In this document: one piece after another, positions 28,312 to 36,719 of the stretch
Layout of the letters: every line of letters starts with the position of its first letter
How positions within the stretch are numbered: position 1 is the first letter of the stretch
Notes under the pieces: model-generated
What the model was told of the DNA's origin: nothing
Databases searched by the model: none
Seen by the model: the letters and a program-made list of their open reading frames with translations, nothing else
Assembly: GCF_021603645.1 (NCBI RefSeq)
Contig: NZ_BQHJ01000001.1
Coordinates: 558,001-622,000 of the forward strand
Source: Pseudomonas pseudonitroreducens
GTDB taxonomy: Bacteria; Pseudomonadota; Gammaproteobacteria; Pseudomonadales; Pseudomonadaceae
Length of the DNA: 64,000 nt
Direction of reading: 5' to 3'
Program-made: the position numbers and the translations under genes

Positions 28312-28632
28312 ATGACCTGTCCCAACCCGCATGTGCGCCTGGCCCCGATCACCACGGGCCTGGTGCGACGCAATCCGAAGATTCTGCTGGGCGGCAATCA
28401 CCAGCCCACCCTCGTCCGTTACCTCGATGGCTGGCCCAAGCGCTGGAACGGCTCGCGCACCTTCCTGATCCAGTTCGCCGCGACCTTTGCCGACCTCGCG
28501 CGTTTCCCTTCCGATAGTTTCGACTTTGCTGTCGTCCAGTCGCCGGTGGCCGAGCAGCTCGAGTCGGCCATCCACGAGCTGACCCGCGTCGCCCGCCAGG
28601 GTCTGATCACCCGGCGCCCGCCGTCGCTCTGA
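28312..28632 (+). CDS. Small protein resembling the end of a SAM methyltransferase
   Basis: The 106-residue product has no full domain I recognise. Its middle, ADLARFPSDSFDFAVVQSP, followed by AIHELTRVARQGL, reads like strands 3-4 of a class I SAM-dependent methyltransferase. The glycine-rich SAM-binding loop is absent. It may be a remnant or a short derived family; I recall a similar small protein at this place in P. aeruginosa (PA2860 region), which argues against a recent break. GGAG lies 11 bases upstream of the ATG. Confidence 0.6.
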   Translation: MTCPNPHVRLAPITTGLVRRNPKILLGGNHQPTLVRYLDGWPKRWNGSRTFLIQFAATFADLARFPSDSFDFAVVQSPVAEQLESAIHELTRVARQGLITRRPPSL

Positions 28633-28648
28633 GCGCCAGGTTAAGCCT

Positions 28649-28727
28649 GTAGGAGCGAGCTTGCTCGCGAACGGATTTCCCGGCAGCTCCAGTGCCGGGC
28701 GGGTTCGCGAGCAAGCTCGCTCCTACA
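28649..28727. repeat. REP palindrome pair
   Basis: Same two facing GTAGGAGCGAGC-type units as at 16-94, with a 30-base spacer, placed between two convergent genes (the methyltransferase-like gene and greB). Confidence 0.88.
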
Positions 28728-28746
28728 AGTGCAGTGCCTGCGTTGC

Positions 28747-29244
28747 TCAGGGGTACTCGATTTCCACTACGAACCAGAGCTTCTCGCCGGAGGGGCTGCG
28801 CACCATTACCTCGGCGTCGAGCTCCTTGCCCACCAGGGCGCGGGCCAGCGGCGAGTCGATGCTGATGTGGTTGTTGCGCAGGTCCAGTTCATCCGGGCCG
28901 ACGATGCGGTAGCGGGCCTGCTCGCCGTCCTCGTCCTCCAGGGTGACCCAGGCGCCGAAGTAGACCTTGTTCGGATTGGCCGGGCGTTCGCTGACCACCT
29001 TGCAGTTCTCCAGGCGCTTGCGCAGGAAGCGCACGCGGCTGTCGATTTCCCGCAGCATCTTCTTGCCGTAGGTGTACTCGGCGTTTTCCGAGCGGTCGCC
29101 CTGTGCGGCAGCCTCGCTGACCGACTGGGTCACCTGCGGCCGGCGCACGTTCCACAGCTCATGCAGTTCGGCACGCAGGCGCGCTTCGCCTTCGGGAGTG
29201 ATCAGTGGGGTACCGGCGGGGCGGGGCGGACGATAGCGGCTCAT
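28747..29244 (-). CDS. greB: Transcription elongation factor GreB
   Basis: The 165-residue protein has the Gre coiled-coil with the acidic tip [20 protein letters not shown] (Asp and Glu reach into the RNA polymerase active site) and a C-terminal FKBP-like domain ending in [13 protein letters not shown]. The stretch [19 protein letters not shown] favours GreB over GreA. It rescues backtracked polymerase by stimulating RNA cleavage. Confidence 0.95.
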   Translation of the reverse strand: MSRYRPPRPAGTPLITPEGEARLRAELHELWNVRRPQVTQSVSEAAAQGDRSENAEYTYGKKMLREIDSRVRFLRKRLENCKVVSERPANPNKVYFGAWVTLEDEDGEQARYRIVGPDELDLRNNHISIDSPLARALVGKELDAEVMVRSPSGEKLWFVVEIEYP

Positions 29245-29285
29245 GGCATCCAGTGCGACGAAAGTGATCGGGCCAGTCTACCCGA

Positions 29286-31787
29286 TCAGCTCTCGCGCAG
29301 CAGGCGCAACGGGCTCACGTTGAGCGCGCGGCGGGTGCCGAGCAAGCCAGCGCCGCCCACCAGCAGCGCGCCCAGCACCGGCAGCAACAGCAGCCACGGA
29401 TGCGGGCTCCACGGCAGGTCGAACACCAGCCGGTAGAGCAGGTAGCTGATCAGCTCGCAACCCAGCGCCGCCAACAGGCCGCTGACCGCGCCCAGCAAGG
29501 CGAACTCGCTGCGCCGCGTGCGCATCAGCAGGCTGCGCTCGGCGCCCAGTGCACGCAGCAGCGCGCCCTGGCGCAGGCGTTCATCGAGCGTCGCCTGCAG
29601 GCCGGCGAAGAGCACCACGAAGCCGGCGGCGAGGACGAACACCAGCACGTACTCCACCGCCAGTGTCACCTGGTCGAGGATGCTGCGCAGTTGCGCAAGC
29701 AGCGCGTCCACCGGCAGCAGGGTGACGGTGGGGTAGGCGCGGGCCAGTTCGATCAACTGGCGCTCCTGGTTGGCTGGCAGGTAGAAACTGGTGAGATAGG
29801 TCACCGGCAGGTCGGTCAGGGTGCCGGGTTCGAAGACCATGAAAAAGTTGGGCTGGAAGTTGTCCCATTTCACCGAGCGCAGGCTACGGACTTGTGCTTC
29901 ACGGGTTTGCCCGGCGACGGTGAAGCTCAAGTGGTCGCCGACCTTCAGGCCGAGATTTCCGGCGAGCTTCTCTTCCACCGAGACGCCCGGCAGCTCGCTC
30001 TTGTCGCTAGCCTTCCACCAGTCGCCAGCGACAATCTGGTTGCCCAGTGGCAGGCGCGCTGACCAGGTCAGGCCGAGATCACGGTGTAGGGCGCGCTCGC
30101 TGCGGACGTCTTCGTTCATCGCGTGGACGGGCTTGCCGTTCACTGCCACCAGCCGGCCCGGCACCATCGGGTAGAGGTCTTCGGCGTTGGGCGACAAGGC
30201 CTTTACGCGCTGCTCGAAGCCGTCTTTCTCGGCCGGCAGGATGTTCAGCGCGAAGTGGTTCGGGGCGTTGGGTGGCAGTTGTGCATGCCAGGTGTCCAGT
30301 AGTTCGCCGCGCAGCAGGGCGATCAGCGCCATGGCCAGCAGGATCAGGCCGAAGGCCAGGCTCTGCCCGGCGGCCGCCAGTGGGTAGCGCAGCAGTTGGC
30401 CGAGGCCCAGGCGCCACGACAGGCTGGCGCCCTGCAATGCGCGGCGCAGGCCGCGCAGGGCGAGCAGCAGGATGAAGCCGAGGATCACCGCGGCGATGGC
30501 GCCGCCGCCAAGCAGGGCGAGGGTGAGTTTCAGGTCCAGGCTCAGCCGCCACATGATCAGGCCGAGGGCGAGCAGGGCGCAGCCATAGGCGGCCCAGGTA
30601 CGCATCGGAACCGGCAGCAGGTCGCTGCGCAGCACCCGCAAGGGCGGTACGCGGCCGAGGGCGGCCAGTGGCGGCAGGGCGAAGCCGGCCAGCGCGACCA
30701 GTCCGGTCGCCATGCCGGCGAGTGCGGGGACGATACCGGCATTGGGAATTTCCGGCGGCAGCAGGTTGCCCAGCAGGTGCATCAATCCGAGCTGTGCCAG
30801 CCAGCCGAGGAAGGCGCCGCAGACGCTGGCGAGCAGGCCCAGCACGAGCAACTGGCTGCCATATAGCAATAGGGCTTCGCGACGCGACAGGCCGAGGCAG
30901 CGCAGCAGCGCGCTGGCATCGAAGCGGCGGGTGGCGAAGCGATTGGCCGATAGCGCTACGGCCACGCCGGCGAGCAGCACCGCGGCGAGACTGGCGAGAT
31001 TCAGGTAGCGCTCGGCGCGGCCCAGGGCATCGCCGATCTGCCGGTTGCCGTGGCGGGCATCCTGCAGTTCCTGGTTGGCGGCAAGGTTGTCCCGGGTTGC
31101 CTGCCGGTAGGTTTGCAGCGCGTTGTGCGCACCGCCCCAGAGGTCGCGATAACGTACCCGGCTGCCGGGCTGCACCACGCCGGTGGCGTCCAGGTCATGC
31201 AGGCTCATCATCACGCGCGGAGTAAGGCTGTAGAAGTCGCCGGCGCGGTCCGGTTCATAGGTCAGTACGCGGGCAATGCGCAGGGGCTTGCGGCCGATAT
31301 CGACGCTGTCGCCGATCTTCAGGTCGAGGCTCGCCAGCAGGCGCGACTCGACCCAGATGTCGCCTGGGGCCGGGCGACCGCCTTCGACTTCCGGCTGCAG
31401 CGGCGCCGGTGCGCTTTTCAGTTTGCCACGCAACGGATAACTGTCGCCGACGGCCTTCACACTGCTCAGCTGGATGCCGTTATCGGTGGCGACCACGCTG
31501 GAAAACTCGACGCTCTGCGCGTGCTGCAGGCCGAGCTTGAGGCCGCTGTCGATCTGCTCCTGGCGCGCCGGCTGGGTGCCGCTGAGCACCAGGTCCGCGC
31601 CGAGAAACTCGGCGGCGCGCACCAGCATCGCGCCGTTCAGGCGTGCGCTGAAATAGCCGATCGCCGAGCTGGCCGCCACCGCCACCAGCAGGGCGAAGAA
31701 CAGCACGCGCAGTTCGCCGCTGCGCCCTTCGCGCCATAGCTGGCGCAGGGACAGACGGAACAGGTTGGACAGCGACAGTGGCTTCAT
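29286..31787 (-). CDS. ABC transporter permease, YbbP type
   Basis: The 833-residue protein has an N-terminal helix with a large periplasmic domain, then a FtsX/MacB-like core: three-helix blocks around 250-480 and a last set at 710-830, with a second large periplasmic domain between. The pattern matches YbbP-type permeases rather than true importers. The partner ATPase ends 13 bases upstream. In E. coli the ybbA-ybbP pair is divergent from tesA, exactly as here. The substrate is unknown; release of a lipid or lipoprotein from the outer leaflet is a reasonable guess. Confidence 0.9.
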   Translation of the reverse strand: MKPLSLSNLFRLSLRQLWREGRSGELRVLFFALLVAVAASSAIGYFSARLNGAMLVRAAEFLGADLVLSGTQPARQEQIDSGLKLGLQHAQSVEFSSVVATDNGIQLSSVKAVGDSYPLRGKLKSAPAPLQPEVEGGRPAPGDIWVESRLLASLDLKIGDSVDIGRKPLRIARVLTYEPDRAGDFYSLTPRVMMSLHDLDATGVVQPGSRVRYRDLWGGAHNALQTYRQATRDNLAANQELQDARHGNRQIGDALGRAERYLNLASLAAVLLAGVAVALSANRFATRRFDASALLRCLGLSRREALLLYGSQLLVLGLLASVCGAFLGWLAQLGLMHLLGNLLPPEIPNAGIVPALAGMATGLVALAGFALPPLAALGRVPPLRVLRSDLLPVPMRTWAAYGCALLALGLIMWRLSLDLKLTLALLGGGAIAAVILGFILLLALRGLRRALQGASLSWRLGLGQLLRYPLAAAGQSLAFGLILLAMALIALLRGELLDTWHAQLPPNAPNHFALNILPAEKDGFEQRVKALSPNAEDLYPMVPGRLVAVNGKPVHAMNEDVRSERALHRDLGLTWSARLPLGNQIVAGDWWKASDKSELPGVSVEEKLAGNLGLKVGDHLSFTVAGQTREAQVRSLRSVKWDNFQPNFFMVFEPGTLTDLPVTYLTSFYLPANQERQLIELARAYPTVTLLPVDALLAQLRSILDQVTLAVEYVLVFVLAAGFVVLFAGLQATLDERLRQGALLRALGAERSLLMRTRRSEFALLGAVSGLLAALGCELISYLLYRLVFDLPWSPHPWLLLLPVLGALLVGGAGLLGTRRALNVSPLRLLRES

Positions 31788-31800
31788 TGGCTCTCGTCCG

Positions 31801-32484
31801 TCAGGGTTCGACGTGGTCGATCAGGTGGCCGCTTTCCAGGCGGATCTGGCGTTGGCAGCGGTGGGCGAGGCGTTCGTCGTGGGTCACCAGTACCAGGGTG
31901 GTGCCGCGCTCGCGGTTCAGCTCGAAGAGCAGGTCGCTGATGCGCTCGCCCGTGTGGGTGTCGAGGTTGCCGGTGGGTTCGTCGGCGAACAGCACGTCCG
32001 GCTCGGCGGCGAAGGCGCGGGCGATGGCGACCCGCTGCTGTTCGCCACCGGAGAGTTGGCGCGGGTAATGGGTCAGGCGCTGGCCGAGGCCGACGCGCTC
32101 CAGCAACTCGCGGGCGCGCTGGCCGGCATCTTTGCGGCCATCCAGTTCCAGCGGCAGCATGACGTTTTCCAGCGCATTGAGGCTGTCGAGCAACTGGAAG
32201 GACTGGAAGACGAAACCGACGTGGGCGGCGCGTACCCGTGCGCGCTGGTCTTCATCGAGGTTGCCCAGGGTGTGGCCGAGCAGGACGATATCGCCGCCGC
32301 TGGGCAGGTCCAGCCCGGCGAGCAGGCCGAGCAGGGTGGACTTGCCCGAGCCGGAGCTGCCGACGATGGCGAGGCTGTCGCCGCGAGCGAGGTCGAGGGA
32401 AAGGTCGTGGAGGATGGTCAGCTTGCCTTCCGCGCTGGAAACAACCTTGCTAAGGTTCCGCGCGGTAAGAATGCGTTCGCTCAT
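31801..32484 (-). CDS. ABC transporter ATP-binding protein, YbbA type
   Basis: The 227-residue ATPase has Walker A GSSGSGKSTLLGLLAGLD, signature YPRQLSGGEQQRVAIARA and Walker B PDVLFADEPTGNLD with the LolD/MacB-like NLDTHTGE. It pairs with the YbbP-type permease just downstream. Its ATG lies only 10 bases from the divergent tesA ATG, so each gene's promoter must lie inside the other's coding region. Confidence 0.93.
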   Translation of the reverse strand: MSERILTARNLSKVVSSAEGKLTILHDLSLDLARGDSLAIVGSSGSGKSTLLGLLAGLDLPSGGDIVLLGHTLGNLDEDQRARVRAAHVGFVFQSFQLLDSLNALENVMLPLELDGRKDAGQRARELLERVGLGQRLTHYPRQLSGGEQQRVAIARAFAAEPDVLFADEPTGNLDTHTGERISDLLFELNRERGTTLVLVTHDERLAHRCQRQIRLESGHLIDHVEP

Positions 32485-32494
32485 GGAGATTCCG

Positions 32495-33100
32495 ATGCGT
32501 GCATGGCTAATGGGCGGCTGCCTGGCGTTGCTTCTGATCACGCAGCAGGCCGCGGCGCAGACGCTGTTGGTCGTCGGCGATAGTATCAGCGCCGGTTTGG
32601 GGCTGGATACCAGCCAGGGTTGGGTGAGCCTGCTGGACAAGCGTCTGAAGGAGCAGGGTTTCGGCTACAAGGTGGTGAATGCGTCGATCTCCGGCGACAC
32701 CACGGCGGGGGGCCTCGCGCGGCTGCCGGCGCTGCTTTCGGAGCAGAAACCGGCGCTGGTGGTGATCGAGCTGGGCGGCAACGATGGCCTGCGCGGCATG
32801 GCGCCGGCGCAATTGCAACAGAATCTTGCCTCGATGGTGGATCAGTCGCGTCAGGCGGGCGCCAAGGTGATTCTGCTGGGCATGCGTCTGCCACCCAACT
32901 ACGGGCAGCGTTACACCGATGCTTTTGCCAAGGTCTTCGATAGCGTGGCGAGCGAGCAGAAGATTGCGCTGGTGCCGTTCTTCCTCGAAGGGGTAGGGGG
33001 CGTGCAGGATATGATGCAGGCCGACGGCATCCACCCGGCGCAGGTGGCGCAGGTGAAACTGCTCGACAACGTGTGGCCGACGCTCAAGCCGCTGCTGTGA
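32495..33100 (+). CDS. tesA: Arylesterase / lysophospholipase TesA
   Basis: The 201-residue protein has a signal peptide ending QQAAA and the SGNH hydrolase blocks: GDSISAGLG with nucleophile Ser30, ISGDTTAGG, GGNDGLRG, and a C-terminal ADGIHPAQ with catalytic Asp and His. It hydrolyses acyl esters, thioesters and lysophospholipids in the periplasm. GGAG lies seven bases upstream of ATG 32495; an in-frame ATG at 32483 has none. Confidence 0.95.
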   Translation: MRAWLMGGCLALLLITQQAAAQTLLVVGDSISAGLGLDTSQGWVSLLDKRLKEQGFGYKVVNASISGDTTAGGLARLPALLSEQKPALVVIELGGNDGLRGMAPAQLQQNLASMVDQSRQAGAKVILLGMRLPPNYGQRYTDAFAKVFDSVASEQKIALVPFFLEGVGGVQDMMQADGIHPAQVAQVKLLDNVWPTLKPLL

Positions 33101-33187
33101 TGCGCTACTTCATTGATAAACCAGAGAATCGAGGCTTCCCCGCGCCCGGCCTTTCGGCTATGTTTGCGCACCCTTCTGGAACCCCCT

Positions 33188-33466
33188 ATGTCGCGCCCCA
33201 CCTGGACCCTTTTTGCCTACCAGTTGATCGAGCCTGATGAGCAGCTCGACCTGTTCGCTTGCCGCGAGGTCCGGGTGCATCTTGTCGCGCGCCAACTGGA
33301 GCTGGGCACCCCGGCCGACCGTACGCTCTGCGGCAGCCTGCTGCCGGCGCAGCCACTGTGGCGTGGCGCCGAGAAGCCGTTGCTGCGTGATCGGCGCATC
33401 TGCGCGGCCTGCCTGAAACAACTGGAAGAGGAAAAGCGCGGCGCGCGCAGCTCCTGGCTCGTCTGA
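33188..33466 (+). CDS. Conserved small protein with C-terminal CxxC
   Basis: The 92-residue product starts MSRPTWTLFAYQLIEPDEQ and ends in a basic helix. Cysteines occur in TLCGSLLPAQ and in the CxxC of RRICAACLKQLEEE, which could bind zinc. I do not recognise a named family. It lies between tesA and the L,D-transpeptidase, reading the same way. No signal peptide, so probably cytoplasmic. Confidence 0.65.
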   Translation: MSRPTWTLFAYQLIEPDEQLDLFACREVRVHLVARQLELGTPADRTLCGSLLPAQPLWRGAEKPLLRDRRICAACLKQLEEEKRGARSSWLV

Positions 33467-33491
33467 TATCTCCCGTTGACGGGGCTTGCGG

Positions 33492-33500
33492 TGGTAAACT
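33492..33500 (+). promoter_or_regulatory. Extended -10 promoter of the L,D-transpeptidase gene
   Basis: TGGTAAACT forms an extended -10 element (TGn then TAAACT) about 40 bases before the ATG. A TTGACG lies at 33476-33481 but is only 13 bases away, too close to serve as a normal -35. Confidence 0.45.
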
Positions 33501-33539
33501 GATCACCCTTTGCTCATTGCCCACGTCAAGGATCCTCGG

Positions 33540-34517
33540 ATGTTGTCGCGCGTCATTGCCGCCTGCTCGCTGTCCCTCGCCGCGCTGCTCTCGGCCGGCC
33601 CCGTTTCCGCCATTGAATTGCCGCTGCCGGCGCCGGGTGACGATATCGTCGGCCAGGTCCAGGTGATCAAGGCCAAATACGAAGACACCTTCGCCGACCT
33701 CGGCGAGAAATACGGCCTCGGCTACTCCGAGATGATTGCCGCCAACCCGGGCGTGGATGCGTGGCTGCCGGGTGTGGGCACCGAGATCATCATTCCGACC
33801 CGCTTCGTGCTGCCGGCCGGTCCGCGCGAAGGCGTGGTAATCAACCTCGCCGAGTACCGCCTGTACTACTTCCCCAAGGACAAGAACGTCGTCTACACCT
33901 ACGCCCTGGGCATCGGTCGTGAAGGCTGGGGTTCCCCGGTGGGCAGTACCAGTGTGATCGCCAAGACCAAGGACCCGGCCTGGTATCCGCCGGCGTCGAT
34001 CCGCGCCGAGCACGCCGCCGATGGTGATCCACTGCCGTCCGTGGTGCCGCCGGGCCCGGACAACCCGCTTGGCCCGTACAAGATGAGCCTGGGCTTCCAC
34101 GGCTACCTGATCCACGGTTCGAACAAGAAGTTCGGTATCGGTACCCGTACCAGCCATGGTTGCTTCCGCATGTACAACTGGGACGTAACCCAACTGTTCT
34201 CGATGATTCCGGTAGGCACCAAGGTGCGCATCATCAACGAGCCGTACAAGTTTGGTCGCAGTGAGGGCAAGATCTATCTCGAGGCTCACGCGCCGATCGA
34301 TGACAACGGTGATCCGTCCGTGGTCGACAAGCACACCGCGGTGATCAACGCCCTGCTCAAGCGCGAAGACATCGCCAGCCAGATGCAGATGGACTGGAAC
34401 GTGGTGCGTGAAGTGGTTGCCGCCGAAGATGGTCTGCCGGTTGCCATCGCCCAGCCGCAAGTGCAGGGCGCTCCGGTGGCCGCGACTGTCGACCAGGACG
34501 CGATGCCGCTGCAGTAA
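33540..34517 (+). CDS. L,D-transpeptidase (ErfK/YbiS type) with LysM
   Basis: The 325-residue secreted protein has a signal peptide ending GPVSA, a LysM-like domain (about 40-90, TFADLGEKYGLGYSEMIAAN) and a YkuD domain. The catalytic site HGYLIHGSNKK and SHGCFR contains His192 and Cys208. Such enzymes tie Braun-type lipoprotein to peptidoglycan or make 3-3 cross-links. The adjacent gene encodes OprI, the Pseudomonas Braun-type lipoprotein, so attachment of OprI is the most likely job. Confidence 0.93.
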   Translation: MLSRVIAACSLSLAALLSAGPVSAIELPLPAPGDDIVGQVQVIKAKYEDTFADLGEKYGLGYSEMIAANPGVDAWLPGVGTEIIIPTRFVLPAGPREGVVINLAEYRLYYFPKDKNVVYTYALGIGREGWGSPVGSTSVIAKTKDPAWYPPASIRAEHAADGDPLPSVVPPGPDNPLGPYKMSLGFHGYLIHGSNKKFGIGTRTSHGCFRMYNWDVTQLFSMIPVGTKVRIINEPYKFGRSEGKIYLEAHAPIDDNGDPSVVDKHTAVINALLKREDIASQMQMDWNVVREVVAAEDGLPVAIAQPQVQGAPVAATVDQDAMPLQ

Positions 34518-34536
34518 CTTCTGCACCAGCGAAAGA

Positions 34537-34560
34537 GCCCGCCGCGAGCGGGCTTTTTCT
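34537..34560 (+). terminator. Intrinsic terminator of the L,D-transpeptidase gene
   Basis: AGCCCGC, a CGCGA loop and GCGGGCT are followed by TTTTTC, 20 bases after the stop. Confidence 0.88.
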
Positions 34561-34584
34561 TGCCTGCTACTTTCTTGCGGGCAT

Positions 34585-34615
34585 AAAAAAACCGACCCCG
34601 AAGGGTCGGTTTTTC
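34585..34615. terminator. Terminator of oprI, bidirectional
   Basis: ACCGACCC-CGAA-GGGTCGGT with a UUCG/CGAA-type tetraloop is flanked by A6 and T5. It lies 20 bases past the oprI stop, as expected for an abundant message, and backs up the transpeptidase terminator. Confidence 0.92.
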
Positions 34616-34634
34616 GAACAGATCCGAAGATCTA

Positions 34635-34886
34635 TTACTTGCGGCTGGCTTTGTCCAGCATACGCAGGGCGCGCTCGTTAGCCTCGTCAGCGGTCTGCTG
34701 GGCTTTCTGAGCGGCGGCCAGAGCTTCGTCAGCCTTGCGATAGGCTTCATCGGCACGGGCTTGAGCGCGAGCAGCGGCGTCTTCAGTAGCGGTCAGACGT
34801 GCTTCGGTTTCTTTCGAGTGGCTGCTGCAACCGGTGGCCAGAACAGCAGCCAGAGCCAGAGCAGAGAATTTCAGAACGTTGTTCAT
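34635..34886 (-). CDS. oprI: Major outer-membrane lipoprotein OprI
   Basis: The 83-residue lipoprotein starts [20 protein letters not shown] with lipidated Cys20, followed by a heptad-repeat coiled coil of Ala, Glu, Arg and Asp and a C-terminal Lys83 (DKASRK) for linkage to peptidoglycan. It is essentially the P. aeruginosa OprI sequence. It forms a trimer that staples outer membrane to cell wall. Codon use is narrow, as expected for one of the most abundant proteins. Confidence 0.98.
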   Translation of the reverse strand: MNNVLKFSALALAAVLATGCSSHSKETEARLTATEDAAARAQARADEAYRKADEALAAAQKAQQTADEANERALRMLDKASRK

Positions 34887-34955
34887 CGTGTTCCCCTTAA
34901 GGTGGACATTTCCATTAAAAGCAATCTCCCATGACTGGGAAATTAGCCGGACTAC

Positions 34956-34983
34956 ATAGTACCCATTACTTGTAGTAAGTAAA
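34956..34983 (-). promoter_or_regulatory. Sigma-70 promoter of oprI
   Basis: On the minus strand TTTACT and TACTAT are separated by 16 bases, starting transcription near 34949 and leaving a leader of about 60 bases. That leader holds a small hairpin, TCCCA-TGAC-TGGGA at 34927-34940, which may help the long life of this message. Confidence 0.55.
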
Positions 34984-35255
34984 CTGACCAAGCGCAAGTA
35001 CGGCACTTTTTTTTCATGTTACGTCGCTCTTCGCAGTTGTCCGAGGCCGATTTGGGCAAAAACTGTCCAATCTGGCAAAGGAGTGTTTCCAACAGGTGTC
35101 AGGCGGGGGCTGGGGCTGGTTTCCAGCCTGCGGAACCGGGCTGTCAGATGACTGTCGAGAATGGTCGAACAACTGTTTAATCGCCGTTGTGCATTTGTCC
35201 AACAGACAACTTGCAACTAGGTCGCAACAGGTGAAGAAAGTGTGAAGTGCAAAAC
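34984..35255. other. Non-coding stretch between oprI and tRNA-Ser
   Basis: These 272 bases hold no supported gene. Two short open frames on the minus strand lack ribosome sites and overlap each other. The motif TGTCCAA or TTTCCAA recurs several times (near 35067, 35088 and 35196) without clear symmetry. The upstream part may hold activator sites for oprI. A small RNA cannot be excluded. Confidence 0.5.
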
Positions 35256-35291
35256 GAAAAAGCCCGGCTAATTGCTTAGCCGGGCTTTTTC
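35256..35291 (-). terminator. Terminator of tRNA-Ser
   Basis: AGCCCGGCTAA / TTAGCCGGGCT with an ATTGC-type loop is flanked by A5 and T5 and ends eight bases from the tRNA 3' CCA. Confidence 0.92.
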
Positions 35292-35298
35292 ATGAATC

Positions 35299-35388
35299 TG
35301 GCGGTGAGGGAGGGATTCGAACCCTCGATACGATTTCTCGTATACACACTTTCCAGGCGTGCTCCTTCAACCGCTCGGACACCTCACC
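35299..35388 (-). tRNA. tRNA-Ser (GGA anticodon)
   Basis: The 90-base gene on the minus strand has acceptor arms GGTGAGG and CCTCACC, discriminator G and encoded CCA. The anticodon arm is CACGC-CTGGAAA-GTGTG (anticodon GGA), there is a long class II variable arm (TACGAG...CTCGTA) and the T arm has GGTTCGAATCC. It reads UCC/UCU serine codons. Confidence 0.96.
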
Positions 35389-35424
35389 AGATTTCTCGAC
35401 AGCGCTGTGTCTGTCGAGGCGCGC

Positions 35425-35453
35425 ACTTTACTCAAAGGTTTCCTCCTTGGCAA
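35425..35453 (-). promoter_or_regulatory. Promoter of tRNA-Ser
   Basis: On the minus strand TTGCCA and TAAAGT are separated by exactly 17 bases, with a GC-rich GCGCGCC after the -10 as in stringently controlled stable-RNA promoters. Between it and the tRNA lies a perfect eight-base hairpin, CTCGACAG...CTGTCGAG (35395-35418), in the part removed from the precursor. Confidence 0.8.
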
Positions 35454-35549
35454 ATCTTTTTTGAAAATTTTTCTCAAGGGATTCATCGGCTTAAGGAGCA
35501 CGGCCCGGATCATGGGTACACTGGTGCCTTCGGATCCGTGGGAATGCGC

Positions 35550-36677
35550 ATGGCCAGCTGGGACATCTTCTGCAGCGTAGTCGACAACTATGGCGATATC
35601 GGCGTCACCTGGCGGTTGGCCCGTCAGTTGGCAGGTGAGCACAGGCAGCACGTGCGGCTGTGGGTCGACGATCTGGCGGCCTTCGTACGCATCTGCCCGG
35701 CAGCCGATGCCACGGCTGCGCTACAGCAGCAATCCGGCGTGGAGGTTCGCCTGTGGGTGAAGCCCTGGCAGGACACTGCGGCGGCGGATGTGGTGATCGA
35801 AGCCTTCGCCTGCGAAATGCCGGCTGCCTATATAGACGCGATGAGTCGGCGCCAGACGCCAACCCTGTGGCTGAATCTGGAGTACCTCAGCGCCGAGAGT
35901 TGGGTGGAGTCCTGCCATGGCTTGCCGTCGATGCAGGCCAGCGGACTGCAGAAGTACTTCTATTTCCCCGGCTTCACCGGCGCCACCGGTGGGTTGCTGC
36001 GAGAAGCCGATCTGCTCGCGCAACGCGATGCCTTCCAGGCTGATCCGGTGGCCAGCCTGCGTTTCCTGGAAAGCCTCGGTGTGCAGCCGCATGCCCGTGA
36101 GCGGCGCATCTCCCTGTTCGCCTATGAGAATGCCACGCTGGGTGGCTGGCTGGACTCGCTGGCCAGGGGGGGCGCTGCGACCTTGCTGCTGGTGCCTGAG
36201 GGCAGGGTGCTTGCCGATGTCGAGCGCTGGGCAGGAAAGCGCCTGGCGGCAGGGGAGCAGTACCTGCGTGATGCGCTGCGCGTGCAGGTGCTGCCGTTCG
36301 TGCGCCAGGAAGACTATGACCTGCTGTTGTGGAGCTGCGACGTCAACGCGGTGCGTGGCGAGGATTCCTTTGTCCGCGCGCAATGGGCCGGGCGGCCTTT
36401 CGTCTGGCATATCTATCAGCAGGAGGAAGATGTTCACCTGGAGAAGCTGGAAGCTTTCCTGGCTCTGTTCGGCGCAGGGATGGATGAGGCGCTGCGGTCG
36501 GATCTGCGGGAGTTCTGGTTGGCCTGGAACGGTTGCGGTAATGCCGGCGATGCCTGGCAAAACCTTGAAAAGCGGCTGCCGGAGTGGTCGGCGTGGATTG
36601 GCGATTGGCAGCGGCGCCTGAGCGAACAAACCGATCTTGCCGCGGGGCTGGTGCGTTTTTATACAAATTGGCTATGA
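35550..36677 (+). CDS. earP: EF-P arginine rhamnosyltransferase EarP
   Basis: The 375-residue protein matches EarP from its first residues: MASWDIFCSVVDNYGDIGVT contains catalytic Asp12 and Asp16, and FVRQEDYDLLLWSCDVNAVR with GEDSFVRAQWAGRPFVWHIY forms the dTDP-rhamnose site. It has a GT-B fold and transfers L-rhamnose from dTDP-rhamnose to Arg32 of EF-P. An in-frame ATG lies six bases upstream. The efp gene follows 42 bases after it. Confidence 0.95.
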   Translation: MASWDIFCSVVDNYGDIGVTWRLARQLAGEHRQHVRLWVDDLAAFVRICPAADATAALQQQSGVEVRLWVKPWQDTAAADVVIEAFACEMPAAYIDAMSRRQTPTLWLNLEYLSAESWVESCHGLPSMQASGLQKYFYFPGFTGATGGLLREADLLAQRDAFQADPVASLRFLESLGVQPHARERRISLFAYENATLGGWLDSLARGGAATLLLVPEGRVLADVERWAGKRLAAGEQYLRDALRVQVLPFVRQEDYDLLLWSCDVNAVRGEDSFVRAQWAGRPFVWHIYQQEEDVHLEKLEAFLALFGAGMDEALRSDLREFWLAWNGCGNAGDAWQNLEKRLPEWSAWIGDWQRRLSEQTDLAAGLVRFYTNWL

Positions 36678-36719
36678 TATGGCCCCTGATTTTTGTCTCC
36701 AATCCAATCGGATAATCGT

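Noticed and set aside
28649-28727. Facing palindromes that could be IS terminal repeats
   Set aside because: Less than 80 bases in all, no transposase, no target duplication seen, and four other pairs of the same form occur; they are REP elements.
33476-33500. TTGACG and TAAACT as a classical sigma-70 promoter
   Set aside because: The spacer is only 13 bases; an extended -10 alone is the better reading.
35014-35216. Two short overlapping minus-strand frames between oprI and tRNA-Ser
   Set aside because: No ribosome sites, no similarity to known small proteins, and they overlap each other in different frames.
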